Below are positions 26,521 to 37,602 of a DNA stretch of 64,000 bases, piece by piece. The position numbers and the translations under genes were made by a program. The notes beneath the pieces are model-generated. The model saw nothing but the letters and a program-made list of their open reading frames with translations. It was not told where the DNA came from and ran no database searches. Origin of the DNA: Nansenia antarctica (taxonomy: Eukaryota > Chordata > Actinopteri > Argentiniformes > Microstomatidae); NCBI GenBank assembly GCA_963989245.1, contig CAXDII010000469.1:248001-312000 (forward strand). Reading direction: 5' to 3'. Numbering within the stretch: position 1 is the first letter of the stretch; every line of letters starts with the position of its first letter.

Positions 26521-28382
26521 TGAAGTGCATGAGGATATGGGACACTTCAATTGAAGTACATGAGGATATGGGACACTTCAATTGAAGTGCATGAGGATAT
26601 GGGACACTTCAATTGAAGTACATGAGGATATGGGACACTTCAATTGAAGTGCATGAGGATATGGGACACTTCAATTGAAGTGCATGAGGATATGGGACAC
26701 TTCAATTGAAGTGCATGAGGATATGGGACACTCCAATTGAAGTGCATGAGGATATGGGACACTTCAATTGAAGTACATGAGGATATGGGACACTTCAATT
26801 GAAGTGCATGAGGATATGGGACACTTCAATTGAAGTGCATGAGGATATGGGACACTTCAATTGAAGTGCATGAGGATATGGGACACTTCAATTGAAGTGC
26901 ATGAGGATATGGGACACTTCAATTGAAGTGCATGAGGATATGGGACACTTCAATTGAAGTACATGAGGATATGGGACACTTCAATTGAAGTGCATGAGGA
27001 TATGGGACACTTCAATTGAAGTGCATGAGGATATGGGACACTTCAATTGAAGTACATGAGGATATGGGACACTTCAATTGAAGTACATGAGGATATGGGA
27101 CACTTCAATTGAAGTGCATGAGGATATGGGACACTTCAATTGAAGTGCATGAGGATATGGGACACTTCAATTGAAGTGCATGAGGATATGGGACACTTCA
27201 ATTGAAGTGCATGAGGATATGGGACACTTCAATTGAAGTACATGAGGATATGGGACACTTCAATTGAAGTGCATGAGGATATGGGACACTTCAATTGAAG
27301 TGCATGGGACACTTCAATTGAAGTGCATGAGGATATGGGACACTTCAATTGAAGTGCATGAGGATATGGGACACTTCAATTGAAGTACATGAGGATATGG
27401 GACACTTCAATTGAAGTGCATGAGGATATGGGACACTTCAATTGAAGTGCATGAGGATATGGGACACTTCAATTGAAGTGCATGAGGATATGGGACACTT
27501 CAATTGAAGTGCATGAGGATATGGGACACTTCAATTGAAGTGCATGAGGATATGGGACACTTCAATTGAAGTGCATGAGGATATGGGACACTTCAATTGA
27601 AGTGCATGAGGATATGGGACACTTCAATTGAAGTGCATGGGACACTTCAATTGAAGTGCATGAGGATATGGGACACTTCAATTGAAGTACATGAGGATAT
27701 GGGACACTTCAATTGAAGTGCATGAGGATATGGGACACTTCAATTGAAGTGCATGAGGATATGGGACACTCCAATTGAAGTGCATGAGGATATGGGACAC
27801 TTCAATTGAAGTGCATGGGACACTTCAATTGAAGTGCATGAGGATATGGGACACTTCAATTGAAGTGCATGAGGATATGGGACACTTCAATTGAAGTACA
27901 TGAGGATATGGGACACTTCAATTGAAGTGCATGAGGATATGGGACACTTCAATTGAAGTGCATGAGGATATGGGACACTTCAATTGAAGTGCATGAGGAT
28001 ATGGGACACTTCAATTGAAGTGCATGAGGATATGGGACACTCCAATTGAAGTGCATGAGGATATGGGACACTTCAATTGAAGTACATGAGGATATGGGAC
28101 ACTTCAATTGAAGTGCATGAGGATATGGGACACTTCAATTGAAGTACATGAGGATATGGGACACTTCAATTGAAGTGCATGAGGATATGGGACACTTCAA
28201 TTGAAGTGCATGAGGATATGGGACACTTCAATTGAAGTGCATGAGGATATGGGACACTTCAATTGAAGTACATGAGGATATGGGACACTTCAATTGAAGT
28301 GCATGAGGATATGGGACACTTCAATTGAAGTACATGAGGATATGGGACACTTCAATTGAAGTGCATGAGGATATGGGACACT

Positions 28383-29910
28383 TCAATTGAAGTGCATGAG
28401 GATATGGGACACTTCAATTGAAGTGCATGAGGATATGGGACACTTCAATTGAAGTGCATGAGGATATGGGACACTCCAATTGAAGTGCATGAGGATATGG
28501 GACACTTCAATTGAAGTGCATGAGGATATGGGACACTTCAATTGAAGTGCATGGGACACTTCAATTGAAGTACATGAGGATATGGGACACTTCAATTGAA
28601 GTGCATGAGGATATGGGACACTTCAATTGAAGTGCATGAGGATATGGGACACTTCAATTGAAGTGCATGAGGATATGGGACACTTCAATTGAAGTGCATG
28701 AGGATATGGGACACTCCAATTGAAGTGCATGAGGATATGGGACACTTCAATTGAAGTGCATGAGGATATGGGACACTTCAATTGAAGTGCATGAGGATAT
28801 GGGACACTTCAATTGAAGTGCATGGGACACTTCAATTGAAGTGCATGAGGATATGGGACACTTCAATTGAAGTACATGAGGATATGGGACACTTCAATTG
28901 AAGTGCATGAGGATATGGGACACTTCAATTGAAGTGCATGAGGATATGGGACACTCCAATTGAAGTGCATGAGGATATGGGACACTTCAATTGAAGTGCA
29001 TGGGACACTTCAATTGAAGTGCATGAGGATATGGGACACTTCAATTGAAGTGCATGAGGATATGGGACACTTCAATTGAAGTACATGAGGATATGGGACA
29101 CTTCAATTGAAGTGCATGAGGATATGGGACACTTCAATTGAAGTGCATGAGGATATGGGACACTTCAATTGAAGTGCATGAGGATATGGGACACTTCAAT
29201 TGAAGTGCATGAGGATATGGGACACTCCAATTGAAGTGCATGAGGATATGGGACACTTCAATTGAAGTACATGAGGATATGGGACACTTCAATTGAAGTG
29301 CATGAGGATATGGGACACTTCAATTGAAGTACATGAGGATATGGGACACTTCAATTGAAGTGCATGAGGATATGGGACACTTCAATTGAAGTGCATGAGG
29401 ATATGGGACACTTCAATTGAAGTGCATGAGGATATGGGACACTTCAATTGAAGTACATGAGGATATGGGACACTTCAATTGAAGTGCATGAGGATATGGG
29501 ACACTTCAATTGAAGTACATGAGGATATGGGACACTTCAATTGAAGTGCATGAGGATATGGGACACTTCAATTGAAGTGCATGAGGATATGGGACACTTC
29601 AATTGAAGTGCATGAGGATATGGGACACTTCAATTGAAGTGCATGAGGATATGGGACACTCCAATTGAAGTGCATGAGGATATGGGACACTTCAATTGAA
29701 GTGCATGAGGATATGGGACACTTCAATTGAAGTGCATGGGACACTTCAATTGAAGTACATGAGGATATGGGACACTTCAATTGAAGTGCATGAGGATATG
29801 GGACACTTCAATTGAAGTGCATGAGGATATGGGACACTTCAATTGAAGTGCATGAGGATATGGGACACTTCAATTGAAGTGCATGAGGATATGGGACACT
29901 CCAATTGAAG
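28383..29910. repeat. 240-bp and 1185-bp higher-order repeats in the minisatellite
   Basis: CACTCC variants at about 28472, 28712 and 28952 are 240 bp apart (seven 31-bp units plus one 23-bp unit). The same 240-bp spacing recurs at about 29657 and 29897. The two clusters are 1185 bp apart, which equals 36 full units plus three 23-bp units. The identical minus-strand open frames at 28383-28595 and 29568-29780 reflect this copy and are not genes. Confidence 0.7.
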
Positions 29911-31059
29911 TGCATGAGGATATGGGACACTTCAATTGAAGTACATGAGGATATGGGACACTTCAATTGAAGTGCATGAGGATATGGGACACTTCAATTG
30001 AAGTGCATGAGGATATGGGACACTTCAATTGAAGTGCATGAGGATATGGGACACTTCAATTGAAGTGCATGAGGATATGGGACACTTCAATTGAAGTGCA
30101 TGAGGATATGGGACACTTCAATTGAAGTACATGAGGATATGGGACACTTCAATTGAAGTGCATGAGGATATGGGACACTTCAATTGAAGTGCATGAGGAT
30201 ATGGGACACTTCAATTGAAGTACATGAGGATATGGGACACTTCAATTGAAGTGCATGAGGATATGGGACACTTCAATTGAAGTGCATGAGGATATGGGAC
30301 ACTTCAATTGAAGTGCATGGGACACTTCAATTGAAGTACATGAGGATATGGGACACTTCAATTGAAGTGCATGAGGATATGGGACACTTCAATTGAAGTG
30401 CATGAGGATATGGGACACTTCAATTGAAGTGCATGAGGATATGGGACACTTCAATTGAAGTACATGAGGATATGGGACACTTCAATTGAAGTGCATGAGG
30501 ATATGGGACACTTCAATTGAAGTGCATGAGGATATGGGACACTTCAATTGAAGTACATGAGGATATGGGACACTTCAATTGAAGTGCATGAGGATATGGG
30601 ACACTTCAATTGAAGTGCATGAGGATATGGGACACTTCAATTGAAGTGCATGAGGATATGGGACACTTCAATTGAAGTGCATGAGGATATGGGACACTTC
30701 AATTGAAGTGCATGAGGATATGGGACACTTCAATTGAAGTGCATGAGGATATGGGACACTTCAATTGAAGTACATGAGGATATGGGACACTTCAATTGAA
30801 GTGCATGAGGATATGGGACACTTCAATTGAAGTGCATGAGGATATGGGACACTTCAATTGAAGTGCATGGGACACTTCAATTGAAGTGCATGAGGATATG
30901 GGACACTTCAATTGAAGTACATGAGGATATGGGACACTTCAAGAAGTGCATGAGGATATGGGACACTTCAAGAAGTGCATGAGGATATGGGACACTTCAA
31001 TTGAAGTGCATGAGGATATGGGACACTTCAATTGAAGTACATGAGGATATGGGACACTT

Positions 31060-31504
31060 TCATGCGGAATGGTCCGGTCTGTCTATTACGGCTGGCGTAC
31101 TACCGAATCTGGTATTTCATAGCCTAATAATAATATGTCCGTCATGTGACAGAACGCGACATTCAGATAAATATGACATTTTAAAGGGACTTCCCGTAGC
31201 CGAGTAGTAGGCTACCTTTAGTTAGATTAAACACAAACACTTCTATCAATGTCTTTTTTCCATTAACTATTGTCTTTTTAAACGTTTTATCTATTTACTT
31301 CTTATATCTGCTTTTATTCATTGTAATTTTTATTTTCTTATGCTCCTCTTGCTGTATTTTTAAATAATGCATGTAAAGCACTTTGAATTTCCCCTGTTGT
31401 ATGAAATGTGCTATACAAATAAACTTGCCTTGCCTAGCAGGCCTGAGTCAGAAGCAACATTCAACAGATAGATCTACTCTAGATATGTTCTACAGTATCT
31501 GCTC
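31060..31504. other. Single-copy stretch between minisatellite and second hAT copy
   Basis: The minisatellite ends in GGGACACTT, and the sequence TCATGCGGAATGGTCCGG begins non-repetitive DNA that continues to the CAGTGGCGTAGC terminus at 31505. The first 170 bp match nothing I recognise. The rest resembles a LINE 3' end. Neither part occurs elsewhere in this window, so it probably represents the donor locus from which the composite element came. Confidence 0.7.
31230..31436 (+). mobile_element. Probable LINE (L2/CR1-like) 3' tail
   Basis: A T-rich stretch leads into GTAAAGCACTTTGAATTT, then GAAATGTGCTATACAAATAA and ACTTGCCTTGCC. This arrangement (TGTAAAGCACTTTGA, then GTGCTATA-AATAAA, then a short 3' tandem) recalls the conserved 3' ends of fish L2-clade LINEs and SINEs that borrow their tails. 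It carries no reverse-transcriptase sequence. The left boundary is uncertain. A host-gene 3' UTR carrying the same tail is an alternative. Confidence 0.4.
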
Positions 31505-32332
31505 CAGTGGCGTAGCGGACGGGCCCGCAAGCGACGCACCGCGGGGGGGCCCCAGCCACTAGGGGGCCCCCTAACATTGGATCCATTTTTTTTTTTTTTT
31601 TTAATAATTTAAAAATATATAAAACAAAGAAAATAAGTGGCCCTTCATTGTGTCAACCTTAATTTTAATATATAGGCCTATATTTAAAAATATATACATG
31701 GTTAGCCGTATCCAATAGCAACATGACTTTGACGTCACACGTAGGCAGCGAGACACAAGGAAAATGAGCAAGCGAAAATACAATACAAAGTACAATAAGC
31801 ATTCTTTAGGTGGTGATAGATTCTCTATTCGGACATTATAGCCGCTATATGTGGGACTGTCGGTCCGATATTGTAAAAAAATCCAATAAAAAATGTATGT
31901 TTACGGAAGTACATGTCTCAAGTATTATCTCGGCGGTTAGTCGAGTGAAAGAAAAACAACATACAGATGATAATTCACACAATATAATACCACGAAAGCG
32001 TACAGCACTAAACAATAACATTTATTTGGGCAGCATCATACTCAAACTCAGGCAGAAAGGCAGGGTCCGGCCAGGTTTACAGTCACAGGCTGTCAGTGCA
32101 TCATACAGGTACATAATTCAGCATGGTTAGGCTATATATAGCTGTTTCTTTTTCTATTCTACTATTCTATTCTACTTCTGCTGTCTGCGTCTCCCTGGGT
32201 ATTCCTAGACCAGATGGCAAACAGTAAAGAAATGCCACAATATACCAGGACTTAAGAAACGAGATGTCCAACAAAGGATTTGACTAACCCTGGCCAATTT
32301 TACGCAACAAGTAGACTCTGATGCAGCGGAGA

Positions 32333-32421
32333 CAGGGTTGCCAGATTGGCTGGTTTTTGGTGGATTTAGAAGTTTTTAGATTGATTAGGTTGGAAATTCT
32401 CAATCCCATCTGGCAACCCTT
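32333..32421. mobile_element. Nested 89-bp hAT-type MITE
   Basis: Begins CAGGGTTGCCAG and ends CTGGCAACCCTT, giving 11 of 12 matching inverted terminal bases (the terminal C/G pair is broken by a final T). It is flanked on both sides by AGCGGAGA (32325-32332 and 32422-32429), a perfect 8-bp TSD. At 89 bp it is a very small miniature element with no coding capacity. It inserted into the 1.25-kb hAT before that element was duplicated, because the left copy at 16078 has the same junction. Confidence 0.82.
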
Positions 32422-32624
32422 AGCGGAGAGTCTACAGATATGTTTACAGATATCACACTGCTGTGCACACCACACTTTGTTAAAATAAATAAAGCTTGTA
32501 CTATTCTACTTATAATACATTCTACTGATATAGTGTAGTCTACCATTTGGTTTTAGTTATAGGCTATTGCTCTCACTTGTTTGTACCTTTTGCTAAGTCA
32601 AGCATTTAGAATGTAGAGTGCATA

Positions 32625-32640
32625 TTGCGAAATTTCGCAA
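32625..32640. repeat. Perfect 16-bp palindrome TTGCGAAATTTCGCAA
   Basis: A self-complementary 16-mer about 120 bp from the right terminus of the complete hAT copy. The half-site TTGCGAAA partly recurs as TTGCGAAAGGGCCC near 32698. It could be a subterminal binding motif or a chance palindrome. Confidence 0.6.
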
Positions 32641-32759
32641 CGTCAATAACGCATCGGCCTCTAAAAAACGCACTTTTTTTTTTTTTTTTTTACTCCGTTG
32701 CGAAAGGGCCCCCGCCGCCACCTTGCGGGGGGGCCCCGGGATTTTGCGCTACGCCACTG

Positions 32760-32767
32760 CATTTAGA
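32760..32767. other. Right target-site duplication CATTTAGA
   Basis: Identical to 15235-15242. The satellite monomer continues with GTTACATTATAGG, so removing 15243-32767 would restore a normal monomer reading TGTCATTTAGAGTTACATT. Confidence 0.95.
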
Positions 32768-34394
32768 GTTACATTATAGGATTATTCAACAACAAGTCAA
32801 AATGTGCTCCAGAAAAGCAGAAAACAACACTGATAGAACTTGAGAACGAATGCAAAAAACAGTCCACTCTCAGAACAGGCCGCTTGGACACTTTCAGAAC
32901 AGCTCTGTTAATGACTGAAAACAGCTCTCGAAGAGATTGTCAAAAGAGACTCCGAAAACGAAACGTTGATCACTTTTGAGCAAAAGGCTGCACACACGCA
33001 ATTCAAGTTGCTCTGATTGTCATTTAGAGTAACATTATAGGATTATTCAACAACAAGTCAAAATGTGCTCGTGAAAGGCAGAAAACAACACTTTGATAGT
33101 TTGATATAACTTGAGAACGAATGCAAAAAACAGTCCACTCTAAGAACAGGCCGCTTGGACACTTTCAGAACAGCTCTGTTAATGACTGAAAACAGCTCTC
33201 GAAGAGATTGTCAAAAGAGACTCCGAAAACGAAACGTTGATCACTTTTGAGCAAAAGGCTGCACACACGCAATTCAAGTTGCTCTGATTGTCATTTAGAG
33301 TTACATTATAGGATTATTCAACAACAAGTCAAAATGTGCTCGTGAAAGGCAGAAAACAACACTTTGATAGTTTGATATAACTTGAGAACGAATGCAAAAA
33401 ACAGTCCACTCTCAGAACAGGCCGCTTGGACACTTTCAGAACAGCTCTGTTAATGACTGAAAACAGCTCTCGAAGAGATTGTCAAAAGAGACTCCGAAAA
33501 CGAAACGTTGATCACTTTTGAGCAAAAGGCTGCACACACGCAATTCAAGTTGCTCTGATTGTCATTTAGAGTTACATTATAGGATTAGTCAACAACAAGT
33601 CAAAATGTGCTCGTGAAAGGCAGAAAACAACACTTTGATAGTTTGATATAACTTGAGAACGAATGCAAAAAACAGTCCACTCTAAGAACAGGCCGCTTGG
33701 ACACTTTCAGAACAGCTCTGTTAATGACTGAAAACAGCTCTCGAAGAGATTGTCAAAAGAGACTCCGAAAACGAAACGTTGATCACTTTTGAGCAAAAGG
33801 CTGCACACACGCAATTCAAGTTGCTCTGATTGTCATTTAGAGTTACATTATAGGATTATTCAACAACAAGTCAAAATGTGCTCGTGAAAGGCAGAAAACA
33901 ACACTTTGATAGTTTGATATAACTTGAGAACGAATGCAAAAAACAGTCCACTCTAAGAACAGGCCGCTTGGACACTTTCAGAACAGCTCTGTTAATGACT
34001 GAAAACAGCTCTCGAAGAGATTGTCAAAAGAGACTCCGAAAACGAAACGTTGATCACTTTTGTGCAAAAGGCTGCACACACGCAATTCAAGTTGCTCTGA
34101 TTGTCATTTAGAGTTACATTATAGGATTATTCAACAACAAGTCAAAATGTGCTCGTGAAAGGCAGAAAACAACACTTTGATAGTTTGATATAACTTGAGA
34201 ACGAATGCAAAAAACAGTCCACTCTAAGAACAGGCCGCTTGGACACTTTCAGAACAGCTCTGTTAATGACTGAAAACAGCTCTCGAAGAGATTGTCAAAA
34301 GAGACTCCGAAAACGAAACGTTGATCACTTTTGAGCAAAAGGCTGCACACACGCAATTCAAGTTGCTCTGATTGTCATTTAGAGTTACATTATA

Positions 34395-37300
34395 GGAGCA
34401 TTCAGCAACAAGTCAAAATGTGCTCCAGAAAAGCAGAAAACAACACTGATAGAACTTGAGAACGAATGCAAAAACAGTCCACTCTCAGAACAGGCCGCTT
34501 GGACACTTTCAGAACAGCTCTGTTAATGACTGAAAACAGTTCTCGAAGAGATTGTCAAAAGAGACTCTGAAAACGAAACGTTGATTACTTTTGAGCAAAA
34601 GGCTGCACACACGCAATTCAAGTTGCTCTGATTGTCATTTAGAGTAACATTATAGGATTATTCAACAACAAGTCAAAATGTGCTCGTGAAAGGCAGAAAA
34701 CAACACTTTGATAGTTTGATATAACTTGAGAACGAATGCAAAAAACAGTCCACTCTAAGAACAGGCCGCTTGGACACTTTCAGAACAGCTCTGTTAATGA
34801 CTGAAAACAGCTCTCGAAGAGATTGTCAAAAGAGACTCTGAAAACGAAACGTTGATTACTTTTGAGCAAAAGGCTGCACACACGCAATTCAAGTTGCTCT
34901 GATTGTCATTTAGAGTAACATTATAGGATTATTCAACAACAAGTCAAAATGTGCTCGTGAAAGGCAGAAAACAACACTTTGATAGTTTGATATAACTTGA
35001 GAACGAATGCAAAAAACAGTCCACTCTAAGAACAGGCCGCTTGGACACTTTCAGAACAGCTCTGTTAATGACTGAAAACAGCTCTCGAAGAGATTGTCAA
35101 AAGAGACTCCGAAAACGAAACGTTGATCACTTTTGAGCAAAAGGCTGCACACACGCAATTCAAGTTGCTCTGATTGTCATTTAGAGTTACATTATAGGAG
35201 CATTCAGCAACAAGTCAAAATGTGCTCCAGAAAAGCAGAAAACAACACTGATAGAACTTGAGAACGAATGCAAAAACAGTCCACTCTCAGAACAGGCCGC
35301 TTGGACACTTTCAGAACAGCTCTGTTAATGACTGAAAACAGCTCTCGAAGAGATTGTCAAAAGAGACTCCGAAAACGAAACGTTGATTACTTTTGAGCAA
35401 AAGGCTGCACACACGCAATTCGAGTTGCTCTGATTGTCATTTAGAGTAACATTATAGGATTATTCAACAACAAGTCAAAATGTGCTCGTGAAAGGCAGAA
35501 AACAACACTTTGATAGTTTGATATAACTTGAGAACGAATGCAAAAAACAGTCCACTCTAAGAACAGGCCGCTTGGACACTTTCAGAACAGCTCTGTTAAT
35601 GACTGAAAACAGCTCTCGAAGAGATTGTCAAAAGAGACTCTGAAAACGAAACGTTGATTACTTTTGAGCAAAAGGCTGCACACACGCAATTCAAGTTGCT
35701 CTGATTGTCATTTAGAGTAACATTATAGGATTATTCAACAACAAGTCAAAATGTGCTCGTGAAAGGCAGAAAACAACACTTTGATAGTTTGATATAACTT
35801 GAGAACGAATGCAAAAAACAGTCCACTCTAAGAACAGGCCGCTTGGACACTTTCAGAACAGCTCTGTTAATGACTGAAAACAGCTCTCGAAGAGATTGTC
35901 AAAAGAGACTCCGAAAACGAAACGTTGATCACTTTTGAGCAAAAGGCTGCACACACGCAATTCAAGTTGCTCTGATTGTCATTTAGAGTTACATTATAGG
36001 AGCATTCAGCAACAAGTCAAAATGTGCTCCAGAAAAGCAGAAAACAACACTGATAGAACTTGAGAACGAATGCAAAAACAGTCCACTCTCAGAACAGGCC
36101 GCTTGGACACTTTCAGAACAGCTCTGTTAATGACTGAAAACAGCTCTCGAAGAGATTGTCAAAAGAGACTCCGAAAACGAAACGTTGATTACTTTTGAGC
36201 AAAAGGCTGCACACACGCAATTCAAGTTGCTCTGATTGTCATTTAGAGTAACATTATAGGATTATTCAACAACAAGTCAAAATGTGCTCGTGAAAGGCAG
36301 AAAACAACACTTTGATAGTTTGATATAACTTGAGAACGAATGCAAAAAACAGTCCACTCTAAGAACAGGCCGCTTGGACACTTTCAGAACAGCTCTGTTA
36401 ATGACTGAAAACAGCTCTCGAAGAGATTGTCAAAAGAGACTCTGAAAACGAAACGTTGATTACTTTTGAGCAAAAGGCTGCACACACGCAATTCAAGTTG
36501 CTCTGATTGTCATTTAGAGTAACATTATAGGATTATTCAACAACAAGTCAAAATGTGCTCGTGAAAGGCAGAAAACAACACTTTGATAGTTTGATATAAC
36601 TTGAGAACGAATGCAAAAAACAGTCCACTCTAAGAACAGGCCGCTTGGACACTTTCAGAACAGCTCTGTTAATGACTGAAAACAGCTCTCGAAGAGATTG
36701 TCAAAAGAGACTCCGAAAACGAAACGTTGATCACTTTTGAGCAAAAGGCTGCACACACGCAATTCAAGTTGCTCTGATTGTCATTTAGAGTTACATTATA
36801 GGAGCATTCAGCAACAAGTCAAAATGTGCTCCAGAAAAGCAGAAAACAACACTGATAGAACTTGAGAACGAATGCAAAAACAGTCCACTCTCAGAACAGG
36901 CCGCTTGGACACTTTCAGAACAGCTCTGTTAATGACTGAAAACAGCTCTCGAAGAGATTGTCAAAAGAGACTCCGAAAACGAAACGTTGATTACTTTTGA
37001 GCAAAAGGCTGCACACACGCAATTCAAGTTGCTCTGATTGTCATTTAGAGTAACATTATAGGATTATTCAACAACAAGTCAAAATGTGCTCGTGAAAGGC
37101 AGAAAACAACACTTTGATAGTTTGATATAACTTGAGAACGAATGCAAAAAACAGTCCACTCTAAGAACAGGCCGCTTGGACACTTTCAGAACAGCTCTGT
37201 TAATGACTGAAAACAGCTCTCGAAGAGATTGTCAAAAGAGACTCTGAAAACGAAACGTTGATTACTTTTGAGCAAAAGGCTGCACACACGCAATTCAAGT

Positions 37301-37602
37301 TGCTCTGATTGTCATTTAGAGTAACATTATAGGATTATTCAACAACAAGTCAAAATGTGCTCGTGAAAGGCAGAAAACAACACTTTGATAGTTTGATATA
37401 ACTTGAGAACGAATGCAAAAAACAGTCCACTCTAAGAACAGGCCGCTTGGACACTTTCAGAACAGCTCTGTTAATGACTGAAAACAGCTCTCGAAGAGAT
37501 TGTCAAAAGAGACTCCGAAAACGAAACGTTGATCACTTTTGAGCAAAAGGCTGCACACACGCAATTCAAGTTGCTCTGATTGTCATTTAGAGTTACATTA
37601 TA
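34395..37602 (+). repeat. 802-bp trimer higher-order repeat, four copies
   Basis: Short monomer (260 bp) plus two long monomers (271 bp each), four times in tandem. GGAGCATTCAGC is at 34395, 35197, 35999 and 36801, with exact 802-bp spacing. Within each trimer the following monomers carry GTTGATTAC and GAGTAACATT. Copies differ at very few bases, for example CGAGTTGC for CAAGTTGC at about 35421. Confidence 0.9.

Larger units (their letters stand above)
16111..31059. repeat. 14.9-kb minisatellite, 31-bp palindromic unit
   Basis: The basic unit is 31 bp: AGTGCATGAGGATATGGG followed by ACACTTCAATTGA. About 480 units fit in the span. Each unit junction creates the perfect palindrome CACTTCAATTGAAGTG (16 bp), reduced to 14 bp when the next unit begins AGTACATG. 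Recurrent variants are G/A in AGTGCATG/AGTACATG, C in CACTCCAATTG (concentrated after about 24.9 kb), a 23-bp unit lacking 8 bp (GTGCATGGGACACTTC, for example about 16501, 17477, 23500 and 30867), a rearranged CTTCAATGACACTTCATG junction (near 20521, 21784, 22404 and 23086), and ACTTCAAGAAGTGC units at the right edge (about 30940-30980). All units have one orientation. It is not coding, because 31 is not a multiple of 3 and each frame soon meets stops. Confidence 0.97.
15243..32759. mobile_element. 17.5-kb composite hAT element carrying a 15-kb minisatellite
   Basis: The block begins CAGTGGCGTAGCG and ends CGCTACGCCACTG, a perfect 13-bp inverted repeat, and is bracketed by the 8-bp duplication CATTTAGA. 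Inside, in order, are a partial left-end copy of a hAT element (15243-16110), a 31-bp-unit minisatellite (16111-31059), other sequence (31060-31504), and a complete 1255-bp copy of the same hAT element (31505-32759). The internal left terminus at 31505 is preceded by ATCTGCTC, not CATTTAGA. The inner copy is therefore not a simple nested insertion. The parsimonious reading is that transposase used the outermost termini of two neighbouring copies and moved everything between them. The alternative is a single element altered in place by template switching. Confidence 0.85.
31505..32759. mobile_element. Complete 1255-bp non-autonomous hAT element
   Basis: Both termini are present: CAGTGGCGTAGCG at the left and CGCTACGCCACTG at the right (13-bp perfect TIR), with GC-rich subterminal blocks that share GCGGGGGGGCCCC. 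The interior is AT-rich and contains an 89-bp nested MITE, AATAAATAAA at about 32486, a perfect 16-bp palindrome at 32625-32640 and a T tract at about 32673-32690. No transposase frame remains. Without the MITE and one copy of its TSD the element would be about 1158 bp. The left flank ATCTGCTC does not match the right flank CATTTAGA. Confidence 0.9.

Noticed and set aside
16111..31059. CRISPR array
   Set aside because: Repeats are directly contiguous with no unique spacers, and the context is eukaryotic satellite and hAT elements.
31001..31207. 68-codon frame starting in the last minisatellite units
   Set aside because: Starts in tandem repeat and runs by chance into the neighbouring single-copy stretch.
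31505..32759. Complete hAT copy as a simple nested insertion into the left copy
   Set aside because: A nested insertion would have matching 8-bp flanks. The flanks are ATCTGCTC and CATTTAGA, and no right half of the left copy follows.
32625..32843. Frame with a phenylalanine run crossing from hAT element into satellite
   Set aside because: It is generated by a T tract and crosses a transposon boundary defined by TIR and TSD.
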